NCBI RefSeq assembly: GCF_030936135.1
Contig: NC_082637.1
Span: 310,001 to 374,000 of the forward strand
Length of the DNA stretch: 64,000 nt
Source: Gavia stellata
Taxonomy: Eukaryota; Chordata; Aves; Gaviiformes; Gaviidae
Reading direction: 5' to 3'
A program made the translations under genes and the position numbers. Positions 45,801-59,000 of the stretch are shown piece after piece. The notes beneath the pieces were generated by a model that was given only the letters and a program-made list of their open reading frames with translations, had not been told where the DNA came from and made no database searches. Positions within the stretch are counted from its first letter, which is position 1. Each line of letters starts with the position of its first letter.

Positions 45801-47839
45801 AATACATTTTTTCCTTCAAAGTAAAAACCAGGGGGTCAGAGAAGAAAACTGTGGTGCCTCCAGATCATTTTCCAGGTGAATTTGGGTCATTTCCAATGCC
45901 TTGCTTTACCAGGTCTTTTCAAAACACCCTTTAGCAGTGCAGGAGAACATGGTGCTTCAGCACGCGGCTCTGCTCGTGCTCCTGGCTGGCATCAGTCATC
46001 CCGGATGATGTTTTCAGCGGAGATGGGGATCTCCACACGTGTCAGGATCTGCCGGGACTCAGTCTCGCTGCCGACCCCAATGATTGCACTGACGGGCAGG
46101 TTGCAGTCACCTGCGTCGAGGCGGCGCGGGGCCGCCCGGCTCAACGGGGGCCCTCTGCGCTGGGGAGGGCATCGCCTGAGCCCCCGCCGGGCCGTGCCTT
46201 GCCCCGGCACACCCGCAGCCTGCCCGGCGGGTGGACAGGGACCTCTGCCCGCCGAGCCGGCGGGGCACAGGCAGCCCGGGCAAAGTGCTGGCTGGGACTT
46301 TGCAGGGTGGCATTTCACCCAGCAGCGAGCGCGAGGTCTGCGCTCGGTCCCAGTGCGGCTTGCTGGAGGGCTTACCGCAGCCTGGCATCTTCTGCAGTGC
46401 AGGGCTGTCCGGTGAGGACAAGGTCGCCCTGTCCTGTTGGCAGCCCTCACGGTCCTCTCCGCGGGGTTTCCACTGAGCCGCACTGCAGGGTGTCTCACTG
46501 CGATGCCCTCAAACGGACCGTTTGGCCCCCAGGCAGGAAAGCTACCTTTTTCCCAGCGATGAAAGAAATAACACTAAACCCAGTTTCTGTACAGTCACTG
46601 TTGAGGAGAAAATACAATTTTATTCAAAGGGAAGAAGTGCTCAGGGAGGAGGCAAGAAGTGCTCCTTCTGCATCCACCTCTGGCTACCGAACCCAGTTTG
46701 TATGCGAGGCCCAGGGATGTAGGTCGGGTACGCTTGTGCCTGCTGTGTTTGCCGTGTTCTGTACTTATTTCTCTTTTCACTCCACTACCCACCCTTCGTC
46801 CTTCCGGGAGCCTAGACAGATAACCTTTTAGTAATAATCTGAAATTCAAATACAAAGAATTGACTCCTGAACTGCCCTAATATTTGAGAAAGGTTTTAAA
46901 ATAAAATAGGTTTTTCTGTGTCCCATTATTGGCCTGGCAGCTGCGTGTGTGTGCTGGGTGTACTGAGAAACGTAATATTAACAGAATGAAAAGGTCAGAG
47001 TTATATAAAAATCCTTTTAAAACTAAATAGGCCTGCCGTACTGAATTCCCCACAGATACACAGAGGTGAAGAACTGAGAACATTTGGACCTTTGGCAAGT
47101 CAAGTTGTGCATCTGTAAATGCCCTCCAGAAATAAAAAAACCCAGACAAGTCTGGAAGTACAGCCATTGTGGTGAGCCAGATTCAACTTCTGCTGTAGCC
47201 GACTCTGCGAGAAGGCTGGCTGGGCAAGGCAGGGCTACGAACCTCCCTGAGCAAGTCAAGACCAGCCCCATGAATACCAGGGGCTACCACGGAGGAGGCA
47301 AGTACCAAGGGGCACCACGCAGGGTTGGGCAATGCGTACATGCATCATGCCCTGTAACCCCATAAACAAAGGAGGCAGATATACAGCCCCATGCTAGCTG
47401 CTGTGAAGAAAGTTAACCCTATCCCAGCCAAAACCAGCACACTGGGAATCATTAAAGGGGCCATGCACTGGGCAACACGTACGCATTCATTTCATTAGAC
47501 ATATTTCTAGCTGGGTTTAGAGGTACAGCAAGGTGCATAGCCCCCACGTGTACTGTTATCCTCGGGGGGGAGCATGAAGGATTGGGGCTGCAGACACCCC
47601 TGTGGCGTGCTAGACTGAAACAGTGGATGCCACGATGAGAACCCATACTGCATGGGAGAGGCATAAATGGGACTGGGGAGGGTCTGGCATTGGACCACAA
47701 GCATGACTATGGGGCGGAGAGAGGACAGACAGCCCAGGGTTGCGGGGGCAGGCACCTCCTGGCCGTTGTGTCAGGGCCGTCGGGGCTGCAGAGGACGTCA
47801 CGATGGGAAGATGACTTGAGGATCTCAGCTTGCCAGAAA
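42818..47839. other. Intergenic region, 42.8-47.8 kb
   Basis: No gene was recognised. GC-richer blocks lie at 43.5-44.1 and 46.0-46.4 kb; the latter has a small CpG cluster. The stretch 45380-45830 looks like a conserved non-coding element by its motif-rich, repeat-free text. Confidence 0.45.
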
Positions 47840-48840
47840 AAGCTGCCACTTGGATAAGAAAGAATCTAAGCCAGCCTGCCCAGATCAGACCAAAGGTTTG
47901 TCTAGCTCAAGCCCTGTCTCTGACAAAGCCAAAACGCCAAACTGCGTGCCTGGAAGGGGCTGTAAGAACAGGGAGTTCCCGAGCCAGAGAACCTGTTTTT
48001 TTCTTTAAAGAGCCCTGAGTGGATATTTCTTCCATGATTTTGTCTAATCACTTTTTGATTCGTGTTAGCTTTTAGGGTCTGTAACATCCAGTTGCAGAGA
48101 GTTCCCCATCTTAACTACGTGTTTGATGAAGAAGCATTTCTGAACTCTCCATGTCATGTGGATGCCCCCATTTCTCATGCAGGGAGCAGATATTCCCTGT
48201 TCATCATCGCCATGGCTTTAGTAACCTCTGGCATATCTGCTTGGGCCATCCCTTACTCAGGCTGGTGAGCCATACCCCGTTTTGATAGTCCCCGTGCAGA
48301 AGTCCTTCCAGTACCTGTCCTTCCATGTTCCTATCCCAGGTCTGCTCTGTCTTTTGAGGTGCTGCTGAGGAATTCAAGCTGCATAAGATATTCCCATGGC
48401 AGGTGTTCATGGATTTATTTAGTGGTATAACTATGTTTTCTATTTGTTTTTGTATTCCTGTCTTACTAATCCATTTGCTTTTTTTAATCATTACTGTGAG
48501 CCAGGCTGACAACTTCATAGCACTGACAATTGCCACTCTGTCGTCCTTCCTGCTTAGCAATGGCTGGTTCGGGGTCTGTCATTTGGGATGTAAACTCAGT
48601 CCTGTTTGTTCACTTCTGAATCTTATCGTATTTTTCTACATTGACTCTCCTCAGCCGTTTTTTCACCTTTTTCAGTACTGTCATGTCCTTTTGCAGTGCT
48701 TTGCAATCATTTTTCGTTTTTACCACCCTGCATAGCTTAGTGTCATTGGCAACCTTGTGACTCCCTTTTTCAGACTGTATGAACAGCACAGCCCTCAACC
48801 CAGGCACCTCTGGGGATTAATTCAAGACTACCCTCCACCG
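47840..48840 (-). mobile_element. Ancient CR1-like LINE remnant
   Basis: The plus strand resembles the reverse complement of an old, pre-avian CR1 family also seen in turtles: CAGATCAGACCAAAGGTTTG, AGAGTTCCCCATC before a GAAGCATTTCT stretch, and GTCATTGGCAACCTTGTGA. The minus strand near 48.7 kb reads ANDTKLCRVVKTKNDCKALQ, which resembles the reverse-transcriptase text around ADDTKL. It is heavily decayed, with no usable frame. Confidence 0.6.
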
Positions 48841-51800
48841 AATAACAGTGTCATCACTTCAAGATGTATGCGTACACACCTGTTGTCGCTGAAGCACTTT
48901 GCTCTCTTCTTCTTGTATTCTTATGACTAAATCAAGTCTTATTTCCATTGAACGACGAAGCAGTGCCAACAGCCCAACCCAACCTTGTTTGAGACCCTGT
49001 AGCTAAATTACACTTCGTGACACCGTATGTGTGAGGGTGAAAAGCAGGATTCCACCTGCATGGAAGTGAACAGCCTCTTACCTTAGACTAGTTGGATTAA
49101 ATTAGTAGACTAGTTATCCCCCGTGCAGTAACTACTGCCGGACCCGATCCACCTCAAGATCACATTATTCCAGGTTCTTGCAACGTGAACAAACAAAGAA
49201 ACCCTGCGGAGCAGACATGAAGTCATCTGGTTTCTTGTACAGATATTACTCTATCAGAATAAGAGATGGAGGAATGCTGCTTCCAAAGAGTTTCTATTTC
49301 CTATACATACATCTCTTACCCTCCTGAAACCTTGATATTCATCATTTTCTGTGGCATTGAGTTCTGCTGTTTAACTGTATGATAGAGTTAAAAAATATGT
49401 GGTTTATTAGTTTTGAATGTTCTGCTCCTTGTGGGGCGTGTTTTCCCTTGTCACATTGTGATGAGTCCTCTGCACCACCTACCAGAGCTGTGCTTCAGCC
49501 TGTTCCTTCTTACTGCCCTTTCCGCCGAGCTGCAGCCTTCCCCATCGCTGTCCGTGGGCTGGTCCCTCCGGGCGCAAGCAGACGGCCTGGGCAAGCCGGG
49601 TGGTCGGAGAGAGAAACCACCGCCTGCCTGCACACCTCATCCCCTCTGTGCACCATCCCCACACCACCACGTCCACGGCACCGTGAGGCGCAGAGTCCCA
49701 GCAGCGGCCAGGGCTCGCACCGGCACGGCGCACACCGCGAGGCCCGGGCACTCATCCCTCGGCAGCGGGCAGTGCCACATGCAGCCAGTCTGCTGAGTCC
49801 CCTTGGCTCCATCGGGCTGAATGCCCAGCAGCCGGGCTCAGCAGGAGGGTTGTGCCGTGCTCGCCTCTCCTCGGAGCCCCAGGGCCTGCCGCGCCGGCTC
49901 GCTTTTCCCCTCGCAGAGCGTTTTGCTTCCTACGGGGTTGATTGCACAGAATGAGGCGGCTCTAGCTGACCCAGTGTCCCACTTCCCCATGCTCATTGTT
50001 CCTTCCCGCTGGTCTCACAGCCTTTCTCAAGGGCATTTTTGTTGCTGGCAAATGGAACGTTTTGGAAAGCGTCTGAGCATGGCCCTGTGCACAATGCGAA
50101 GGGCTGGCTCCACGCTGCCTCACTGGGCTGTTGTAAACTCCCATGCTGTCATTTTCTGTTACCGTCCCACTGATAAGTGAGTGAGCGTCCCCTGAAGATG
50201 CATTCAAAACTTTCCCGAGTGGTTTGTGAGGTTTTTTCCACACGTACTTCAGCCTCACCGACTCGTTTCCATGCCATTTCCCAAAGACCTCACGTGTGCA
50301 TGGCCCTGAGGACAACCTGAGCTGGGCGACGTGGCAGCCAGGCACCGCCCGCGTGTCCCGCTGCTCCGGGGTGAACCGCGCACCCACCCCAGCGCGGCGC
50401 CTTGCGCCCACCGCACCACAGCCAGCCCTTGCAGACCTGGCAGCGAAACGCCTGTACACCGCCACATGCAACAGCTGAGGAGACCTCACCCGCTCTTGAA
50501 AACCTCGTTTTTAAAGACTAAAGCCAACACTTCAGCTGGCTAAAGGGGTCTGAGGGGGGAGCATGTTCGACCATTTAGCACTGCCAGTGTTAACCAGTAT
50601 CAGCAGGTGAAAAACGAGTTTTATTTAGGCTGTGCTGGCAGGTGAGTCTGAGCTCCGAGCCTTGTCGTGCCAGGGCTGTGCTGATGGCTGCCTCCGGGCC
50701 AGGGCAGGTGCCGGCTGTTGCCCTCCCGCCGGGCATGCCTTCCCCTGCCCGGCCTGGCCCTGCCACCACCGCCCTCGGTGCGCTCAGCCCGACTGCGGGT
50801 GCTGGCCGGTGCCCGCGCTTCGGGCAGCCGAATCTGAACAGGAGAGGTGGGACTGGCTGCGGCGCCGGGGAGTGCAGCTCCGGCCGGGTAGTCACTACGT
50901 TCCTGAGCGGGTGGTTGCAGTCCTGGTCAGGCAGTTTCTGCGTGGCTGGATACTTGGGAAGAGCTCTCGGTGAACTCCCTACCTCGCTGAAGAGCAGAAG
51001 TGATTGAATGGGAAGGCGCGCAGCAGGAGGGGGTAGGTATATATACATACGTACCTGTCAGGCACTGCCGCCACGGGGATGAGAAATCCCTGCCTTGGCC
51101 CAGGGTGAACAGAGGGAAGCAGGCACCTGTTAACCCAGACCTGACGCTGACGCTTTGTTCTGCCTGCCTAAATGCTCCCTGAAACCTTAATTAGTATTTC
51201 TGTTCTAATCCGCTTGCTAGAGTTGATGTGCAGCGTGATGTACCTCTGTGTTCAACCAAAAGAGTGGCTGCAAAACAGTGGAGGCCAAACGATCCCTTTC
51301 CTACCTCACAGAGAGGTTTTATGAGGTTTAATCCATTATTGTTAAATCCTCAGAGGAAAGAAGGTGTAGAAGAGAGAAGTATTAATGTCATCATTCTAAC
51401 TGACTGTCAGTGTCACAATGTTGATTAAAAGCAAACAATTCAAATGTCAGATCTCATGTAAAAATATGTTTAAATATTTTCTTCGTAGTTTACAAGAGGA
51501 AATTATTCCCCTAGGTATGCAGGCTGAGATTTTTGCCTTTTCACTGGTGTCTCACGTTGCTTTACAACATGCTGTTCACCTCCCGCTCCTCAGGAAATGA
51601 TCTTCTGACAGACTTGGAGCTCCGCACAGGAGTGCAGATCGGAGGGTGCCCTGGCTTCCAGGGGTCCCTGGGGTACTTGCCGTGGGAAAGGAGGCTCGGT
51701 GCCTTGAGCATGCGTGGACCTGGGGGGCTCCCGACAGCGGGTGCCCGCTGCAGCAGCGTCGGCCTCCCCAGGTCTCCCAGCCCCGTTTGCTCGCTGCTTA

Positions 51801-52850
51801 GGCCTGTCCGGTTCCCGTGCCAGAGCCTGGCTGCAGCTGGGACTGGGGGTTTGGCTTTGCTTCTTGCAGAGGACCAGGTAGCATGAGCTGCCCTCGATGG
51901 GGCTCCTGCTGCATGCTGTGAGGGAGATCTGATCCTCCCATCGCTCCTGTCCTTCCTCCCATTCCCATGTTTTGGGAGCCTCTCCAGAGAATTTGTAACT
52001 TAGGGGTTGCTTCCCGCTCGAGGGGAACACCCTGAACTCACAGCAAACATACACTGAGCTGAAGTTGCTTTAATTTAACAGCAGCTGTGACTGTCATTGC
52101 TCGGGCTGTGCCCCAGCAGAAGCATTGGAAGCCAGTCTGTGATTTTAAGGTCATAGCTGCTCCCTTTCCACCTGCACAACCAAACAGCTGGGATGGGAAA
52201 GGAGGAGAGGCCACAGATTCCTTTCTTTTCGTTCCCGTTACGGTTGCTCTCCAGCAGCTCCCCTCGGGTTCCCAGTGTGCCGTGGCTGTGCCCAGCTGCT
52301 CGCTGCTGGTCGATCGGTAGGCAAACGCACAGAAAACTTACCACTTTCTGTTCTCTGTGCCATCCTTGCTGGCTATATTACACATGTTGTCCCTTCTGTT
52401 TGAAACACACGCCTTGCAGCAAGGATGGTGGCGTCACCCCCTGCTCAGCAGCGAGACTCTGCTCGGCCTCTCCTCCAGCAGAGACAGTGAAACCTTCACT
52501 GAACCAGCAGCTGGACACAGAGGGGGCGGGTGACCAGCCACCCTCCCAGTCAGTAAAGAATTAGTTCATTAATAAGGCGCTACACTTCCAACCTGCCTGT
52601 GCTGTGTTTGCGGTCACTACTTGCTTTTGCTTTTCCACCTGATAAGCGCCCGTGTCCCCCGAGAGCTGCATGGGCAGGGAGACGAGACCAGCACACTTAG
52701 AGCCACGACAAACTTACACTGAGGGGTTGTAAGCAGCAAAGGAGACGTGATTTCTGAAAGCGTCAGCCAAATAAAATGTGAAACTTTCTTTGCACAAGGT
52801 CAAGTAAAATAGCAATAAACAAACAGGTTAACAAACATTACCAGGAAATC

Positions 52851-52881
52851 TCTGCTTGGATGAGAACAACTTCCAAGCAGA
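52851..52881. repeat. Short inverted repeat, intergenic
   Basis: The arms TCTGCTTGGA and TCCAAGCAGA are perfect over 10 bp with an 11-base loop. Confidence 0.8.
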
Positions 52882-53139
52882 AGAATCTCAAAAGGGAACC
52901 ATCAGAAGTGTCACTCCTAGAGCAATGCCTGGACACTGGAAATCTGCCCTGGAAAGAGAGAGAGGTACCCAAGGGGCCTTGTTCATTACTACTATCTAGG
53001 AATCTTGAATTACTCAGAGGATACAGAAGGAAAATCCCCAGCATCTGAGGATCTGGAGGACTAGGCAAGAAATACTAGGTGAGAAACATTATGATATTAA
53101 TTGTCCCACTACATCTTTTTTGTCTTCTTTTTCTTGCAG

Positions 53140-53268
53140 GTCTGGTATTTGGAAGAAGCCGTAGTCCTCAGAAGAGCTCCTTGGCCCTTCACTTAGTTGA
53201 GTGGATTTCTGCCTGTCAAAAGGAACCGTTTCACCTGGAAGAAAAGTTACTTTCCTGCCGTACCTAAG
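53140..53268 (+). other. Candidate orphan exon (unproven)
   Basis: A long pyrimidine tract ends in TTTTTCTTGCAG at 53139. It is followed by about 43 open codons (VFGRSRSPQKSSLALHLVEW onward) to a TAA. No partner exon or homologue was recognised, so this may be a non-coding RNA exon, a relic exon or chance. Confidence 0.2.
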
Positions 53269-53699
53269 TGTGTATAAGCTGTGACACAGAAACGTGTCTA
53301 GAGATTATGGGGCAGTTCAAGACCCACTACCCCTTAAACCTTCCAAGAGATTACTAGGGGAGTTAAATCGATCTTCCAATTAAAACCAAATAGAGCCTAC
53401 TGCTAAGTAGCTGAGCTCCACTCAATGGCTGTGGCAAAATGAACTCCTGTGCGGACACGCAGCGCCAGTCACAGAAGCAAAGGCAGTGTGGGACCTTGCG
53501 CTGCGCACATCTGACCTGGGAAGTGGGCAGTGACCACGGAGTGATTTCAACATCGTGCCCAACAGCTTTCAGATGACTTGTCAGTAACTTTTAGCGTTTT
53601 GCCTCTTGGCAGCACCACAATGACGTAAGTTACCGGTTCACAGCATTCCTTGCAGGTGCAAGACAGTGAAAAGGGAAAAGAAACAAAAGTGTTAATAAT

Positions 53700-55535
53700 G
53701 GCTGTGAAAATTTAACTTTTATTATCTGTTCACTGTATACAAAACACCATTCTGCATAGTGATAACTCATTTGTTGTACAGTTGACAGTGCACATCAACA
53801 AACAAGTGTTAAAGAGGTATACACTTAATGGAAAGGGCAGTGATGGCCAGTGTACGTTACACACTAAGATCCTGCGACGCCAGCTGTACGTTTTAGGATG
53901 GAGAAGTATCTCATAACCACTCAATATGCGAGTAATATAAATGGGATAACAAGCATTTACCAACAAACCAAATTAAGAAGGAGGATGAAGAGAGAAAGCA
54001 GAACCAATGTATCCAATACACAATTTCCAGAGTGATTAAGAACTTTTACAGAGGTGGCTGAGAAGGATCGATACTTTTTCAAACACTTCCATTTTTAAAA
54101 CTGTTAAAATTTAATGATAAATAACAGAATCTCACAAATCTTTAGGGGCAAAATGCTCCACATTTATTTACATATGAAATGTGTTTAATACAGTTGCAAT
54201 GGACATAGTGTATAGTAACATCTGACAGCAGCAAGACTTTTAAGGAACCAAACAATTACTACTGTATATCATGCAGCTATCTATATATACACAATTTGTT
54301 TTAAAAAAAAGTACAAAAATTTTTTATTAGGGATACATACAAGGTATAAAATGCAAAAACAAACCAAAAATATAACTCTCACAGAGAACTATATATGAAA
54401 GGGACAGTATGGTACCTTTTTGTACTTTGTGAAAGCATAACTAGTGATATTAGATACGTGTTTGAAATGGCTGAACTAGCTTTGTATGGTCTGTGCTAAA
54501 GCTGAAAGCCCCAATTATACTTACATAGGTTGGTGTGTGAGCTTCTTGACAGTTGTGGTTGTATGTAACACTGAGCACCAGAACATTTGGCATTAGCATA
54601 CAGAGCTGGGAAATACCAACCCCTGTAGCAAGGGTTAACTATTTTCTTTCAATAACCAGAAATAAACGAAAATACATAATGCTGTGTACTCGCTTCTATA
54701 GAATGTTTAATAAATTACATGACAAAAAACATCATTATAAACCTATTCCTCTAGTTACATCTTATTTGTTAAATCCAGAGCAGCCCAGCCCTTTTGTAAC
54801 AATTTGAGCTTTGATCACAAGCACCTGATGGCCTAAAAAAATCACTTCATGATACATAGAGTTGTGCAATTATACTTTTGAAAAGTACTTTGTCATTCTA
54901 GGGGGTCTGCACCTGTTCTGGTGTTGCCACCTAAAACTAGCGCTGCATTTTACATATGCAGTGGTACTTTTTCTTCTTGGTGTTTGGTTTTTTTTTTTTT
55001 TTTTGTAATATATATTTTTTAAGAGAAAGTTTAAAAGCTTCCTTATACATTCAGAAGCACAAATTCTTAGAATTTAAAATCTCCCCTTAGCTTGCTTCCC
55101 CTCCCCACTCCCCTCCAAGCACTGCCTTCTGATGCACGTCCATTAGCTAATCTTTCTTTCAGAAGCATTCAAGTCAGAAACAGTTTAAGAGAACCTAAGG
55201 AACTGCCCCAGCATTCAGAACTCTGCTTTAAAGAAACTTACTAGAAAAAAAACAGAAACAAAACAGAAAAACCCAATTTTCCACTAGATACCAATACAAA
55301 CACATAACAAAGAGTATAAAAGTTATTAGTTTGAATATATACAAACTCTTTTCAACTCAAATACTGCTTCAATGGTTTTGAGGGTATAGACAATGAGGTG
55401 AAGGGGACATTTTTATGCAGAATATATTGCAACAGCCTGAACAGTACTGTTAACACTATTATACCTTGAACTTTCTGTAGCAAAAATGTCATTAGTATTC
55501 CAATATGGAGAGAGATTGCGTCCCAAATAATCTCA
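53700..55535 (-). other. ZNF532: ZNF532 3' untranslated region (inferred)
   Basis: About 1.8 kb of AT-rich sequence follows the stop, with several internal AATAAA hexamers and T/A runs. No repeat insertion was recognised, as expected for a long conserved 3' UTR. The 3' end is placed at the last hexamer before the composition changes. Confidence 0.65.
53718..53723 (-). terminator. ZNF532: Distal polyadenylation signal of ZNF532
   Basis: AATAAA on the minus strand about 1.8 kb below the stop. Earlier hexamers, for example 54163-54168, could give shorter transcripts. Confidence 0.5.
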
Positions 55536-56030
55536 TCACTTTTCAGCCGAACTCATTCTTTTTGACTTAATGAAGGCCATGCCATGTGTTCTCATGTGAG
55601 TGTTTAAGGCCGCTTCAGTTTCAAAAGTCTTTGCACACACTTTGCATCTTCTGTCTGATGCCGTACTGTCAGATAATTCATCCTCATGATTGGGTTTATT
55701 TTCTTGCTGATTATCCTCCCCAGACCCATTTTGTTTTGATACTGGCTGAGGCTCCTTCAGCTTATGTACAATGAAGAGATGTCTGGAGAGGGACACATGA
55801 GATGTGTAGCAGAGTCCACATTCCCTGCATTGGTATGAAGAGCCATCAGATTTATGCTGAGGAATATGTTCATGAAACTGGAGAAGATTTTCTGTTGTAA
55901 AGCCACAAACAGCACACTTGTGAACTTTAAAAACATTTATCTTCAGCTTTTTCAATGGCTGAGTGATTGCACCTCGTGGAGGCCTGAATTCCAGTACAGG
56001 TTCTTCCAATTTACGCTTTGGACTAGGAAC
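55536..56030 (-). CDS. ZNF532: ZNF532 terminal coding exon
   Basis: The acceptor is CTTTTTTTAG. The exon starts [20 protein letters not shown] and holds three C2H2 fingers, separated before the last by a polar acidic linker ([16 protein letters not shown]). The stop is TGA at 55536-55538. It encodes 164 residues. Confidence 0.96.
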   Translation of the reverse strand, partial: VPSPKRKLEEPVLEFRPPRGAITQPLKKLKINVFKVHKCAVCGFTTENLLQFHEHIPQHKSDGSSYQCRECGLCYTSHVSLSRHLFIVHKLKEPQPVSKQNGSGEDNQQENKPNHEDELSDSTASDRRCKVCAKTFETEAALNTHMRTHGMAFIKSKRMSSAEK

Positions 56031-59000
56031 CTAAAAAAAGCCATCAATGATCTATCATGTAAGCATAAATATGCAGTTCTTTTCATAACTATATGTGACT
56101 TGCAAACTTCAAAAACTTTCCCTTGGTAGATTCCAGTACAACTTTGATAAATACAATATTTGAAATAATACAAGCAAATATATGTTGTACATGTTGGAAA
56201 ACTAGGGGTTTTCTTTACTATAAATTGCACATAAGATTTGTTTTGTCAGCTCTGATAGAGCTACAGTATCTAATACACTGTATAAACGTGAAGAAATATT
56301 TGCCAGTGTAACTGCATCCAAGAACACACACCAATGAGATTTCAACTGAATACAGAATGTAGAGTATTGGTCTAGGAACTTTTCAGCACTACCTCTGGAA
56401 CTCCATTTTAATCACTTAATATTATTTCATGCCTGAAATTTGACTTGACAGATTATCTCCTGATTGTTAGTAACCAAAATAACATATTGCCAAAGGATGA
56501 ATCAACATGCACAATTTTTTGAACTAATTAAACTGTTCATTTTTTATATTCTCCTTGTTATTCTTCTGACATGAATATTCCTCAAGAATCCTCTGCATCC
56601 TAGGTAGCTCAGATATGCTCTATGATGTTTATAAAGACAATGTATATAGCTGCCATATTTTCAACACTTAAATAAGACGACAATATGTTGGGCTGAGAGA
56701 GAGTCATGTAAAGGACAATAGTACATTTTACAAACCAGGTATGTCTGTGCCGCTGGTGTCAGCTTTGGACATGCCGCCACAGGTGAAGTTCTTTACCATA
56801 TACAGCCCAAAACACTTAAAAAATGTTGTTAATCTCTGCATGTAGCAAGTCTTTGGACAGTGCTGCCATCTTACTTTGGCTTTCCTCCTAACACTCCTCA
56901 TCAATAGAAGAATAGAGTATCATGTTTCAGTTGGAAGGGACTTACAATGATCATGTAGTCCAACTGCCTGACCCCTTCAGGGCTGACCAAAAGTTAAAGC
57001 ATGTTATTAAGGGCGTTGTCCAAACACCTCTTAAACACTGACAGCCTTGGGGCATTGACCACCCCTCTAGGAAGCCTGTTTCAGGGTTTGACCACCCTCT
57101 TGGTAAAGAAATGCTTCCTAATTTCAGATCTGAACCTCCCTTGGCACAGCTTTGAGCCATTACCATGCATCCTATTACTGGATCCCAGGGAGAAGAGCTC
57201 AGCACCTCCCTCTCCACATCCCCTCCTCAGGAAGCTGCAGAGAGCAATGAGGTCGCCTCTCAGCTTCCTTTACTCCAAACTAGACAAACCCAGAGCCCTC
57301 AGACGCTCCTCAGAGGACATGCCTTCCAGCCCTGTCACCACCTTTGTTGCCCTCCTCTGGACACATTCAAGGACCTTCACATCCTTCTTAAATGGTGGGG
57401 CCAGAACTGCACACAGTACTCCAGGTGAGGCTGCAGCAGCGCCAAGTACAGCGGGAGATCCTGCTGTATTATTTCAATCATCAGATTGAAAGCAGTTTCA
57501 CTGTAAAATTTATATCAAATAAGATCAAGGCTGGGTATGTGGAAGAAGGTCACATTGCTTCTACATAACTTGTAGCTTTTCTACAGCTATGAGAGGACTT
57601 GGTTGCAGGATTTGAAAGGTGCTCTTAAAGCAAACCACTAACGGGCAAGTTATATTTTCCATCATTCAGTGATGAAACCAAACAGAAAGCCTTTCCAAAA
57701 ACCTGTTCTAGTTCAAGCATAACAGAATTTGTTGCAGGAACCTTTGAGACATTATTTGAGCTCTACTTCACTGAAGATCAGACTTTTATGGGATCAAAAT
57801 ACCTGCATCTGTTTAAAGACCCTGAATATATACCCACTCTCAGTGACTGAATGAATCTTCTAAGTGATTACCTTTGCGTCTTCTTTTACTTCCCTTTCTT
57901 CCATATTGGTTGATTCAGTCATTTCTTTCACATCAGGGTCTTTAATGCCATGCATCAACTGAATGTGTTTTTCCAACATCAACCGCTTGGTAAAAGTACG
58001 TCTTGAATCTGGGCAGTGCCTACATAAACACAAAGCAGACATGCACAGATTCAAATGTCACGCTTAACAAAAGTCATTGTATTCTGAAGAACATAAATAG
58101 GACTAGTAAATAAATCCAGACTAGAGTACAATCTATTAAAGATAGCGACAATGTTTTTCCAATCAATTGCACAGGTAAGTTTTATAAGAAAATGAGCATA
58201 ATTATAAAACAAAACTAGAAATGTTTGAGCAATTTTTATTCAGAGCAAATGAGAAGTTCTCTGAAGATAATATCCAAAATGGTACAAAGTGTGAGTCCGA
58301 GGAAAACCTGGGAGCATCCAAGTTTGTTTCTTGGACGTCTGCTAACATCACCAAACTGTACATTCTGTACTGTACGTTACTGTACCTGTACATTATGTAC
58401 TGTATTAGACACCTTCCCAAGTTCTCCTTAATTTAAATTTCACAGGGAAAGCAATCACCTTCCACGTAGGATGAATGCTAGCCCCCAATGACACTTAATT
58501 CTGCATTCAAATCCAAATACTTTATCACCGTGGAACAAGTAATTCCTTCTCAGTTCCCTTTCCAACCTCAAACTAACCAGCAGAACAAACTTGTCTTTCA
58601 CAATCTGTGCTTTGTTCTCCCACACAGAACCAGCTGCATCACGTCTAAACATCTCATGTGCTTTTGGGAAGTGTATTTCTCCTGAGCTCCAATGTTGTAA
58701 CATATTGTACAGGTGTCTGGAGGAGGGACGGCCAAACAAAAACTGTAGGGGAGAAGTTAAACTGTAATAACTGTAATACTCTCTTTCTGAGTCTCTCTCC
58801 TAAGGCTTTAACTTTTTAAATGCTGTTTCATTTAACTTTATTAAAAAAAAAACAAACCAGAAAACAAACAACAGTACTGTAGGCATTCTGAAATGAAAAG
58901 AGAGAACCACAATAAGCTTTCTGCTCAAAGCGTATGCAAAAACCAGGGAATTGCTACTTGGCATGTACCAAGAGAAACAGCGTCTAGGCTAGCCAGCTTA

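Larger units (their letters stand above)
48841..53699. other. Intergenic region between the old CR1 and the ZNF532 3' end
   Basis: Mixed sequence with GC-rich patches at 49.5-49.9, 50.3-50.45 and 50.65-50.9 kb. No gene was recognised. A strong splice-acceptor-like site on the plus strand at 53139 precedes a short open frame. Confidence 0.45.

Noticed and set aside
53079-53267. Hydrophobic 62-codon open frame as a secreted peptide gene
   Set aside because: The apparent signal peptide is the translation of a splice-acceptor-like pyrimidine tract.
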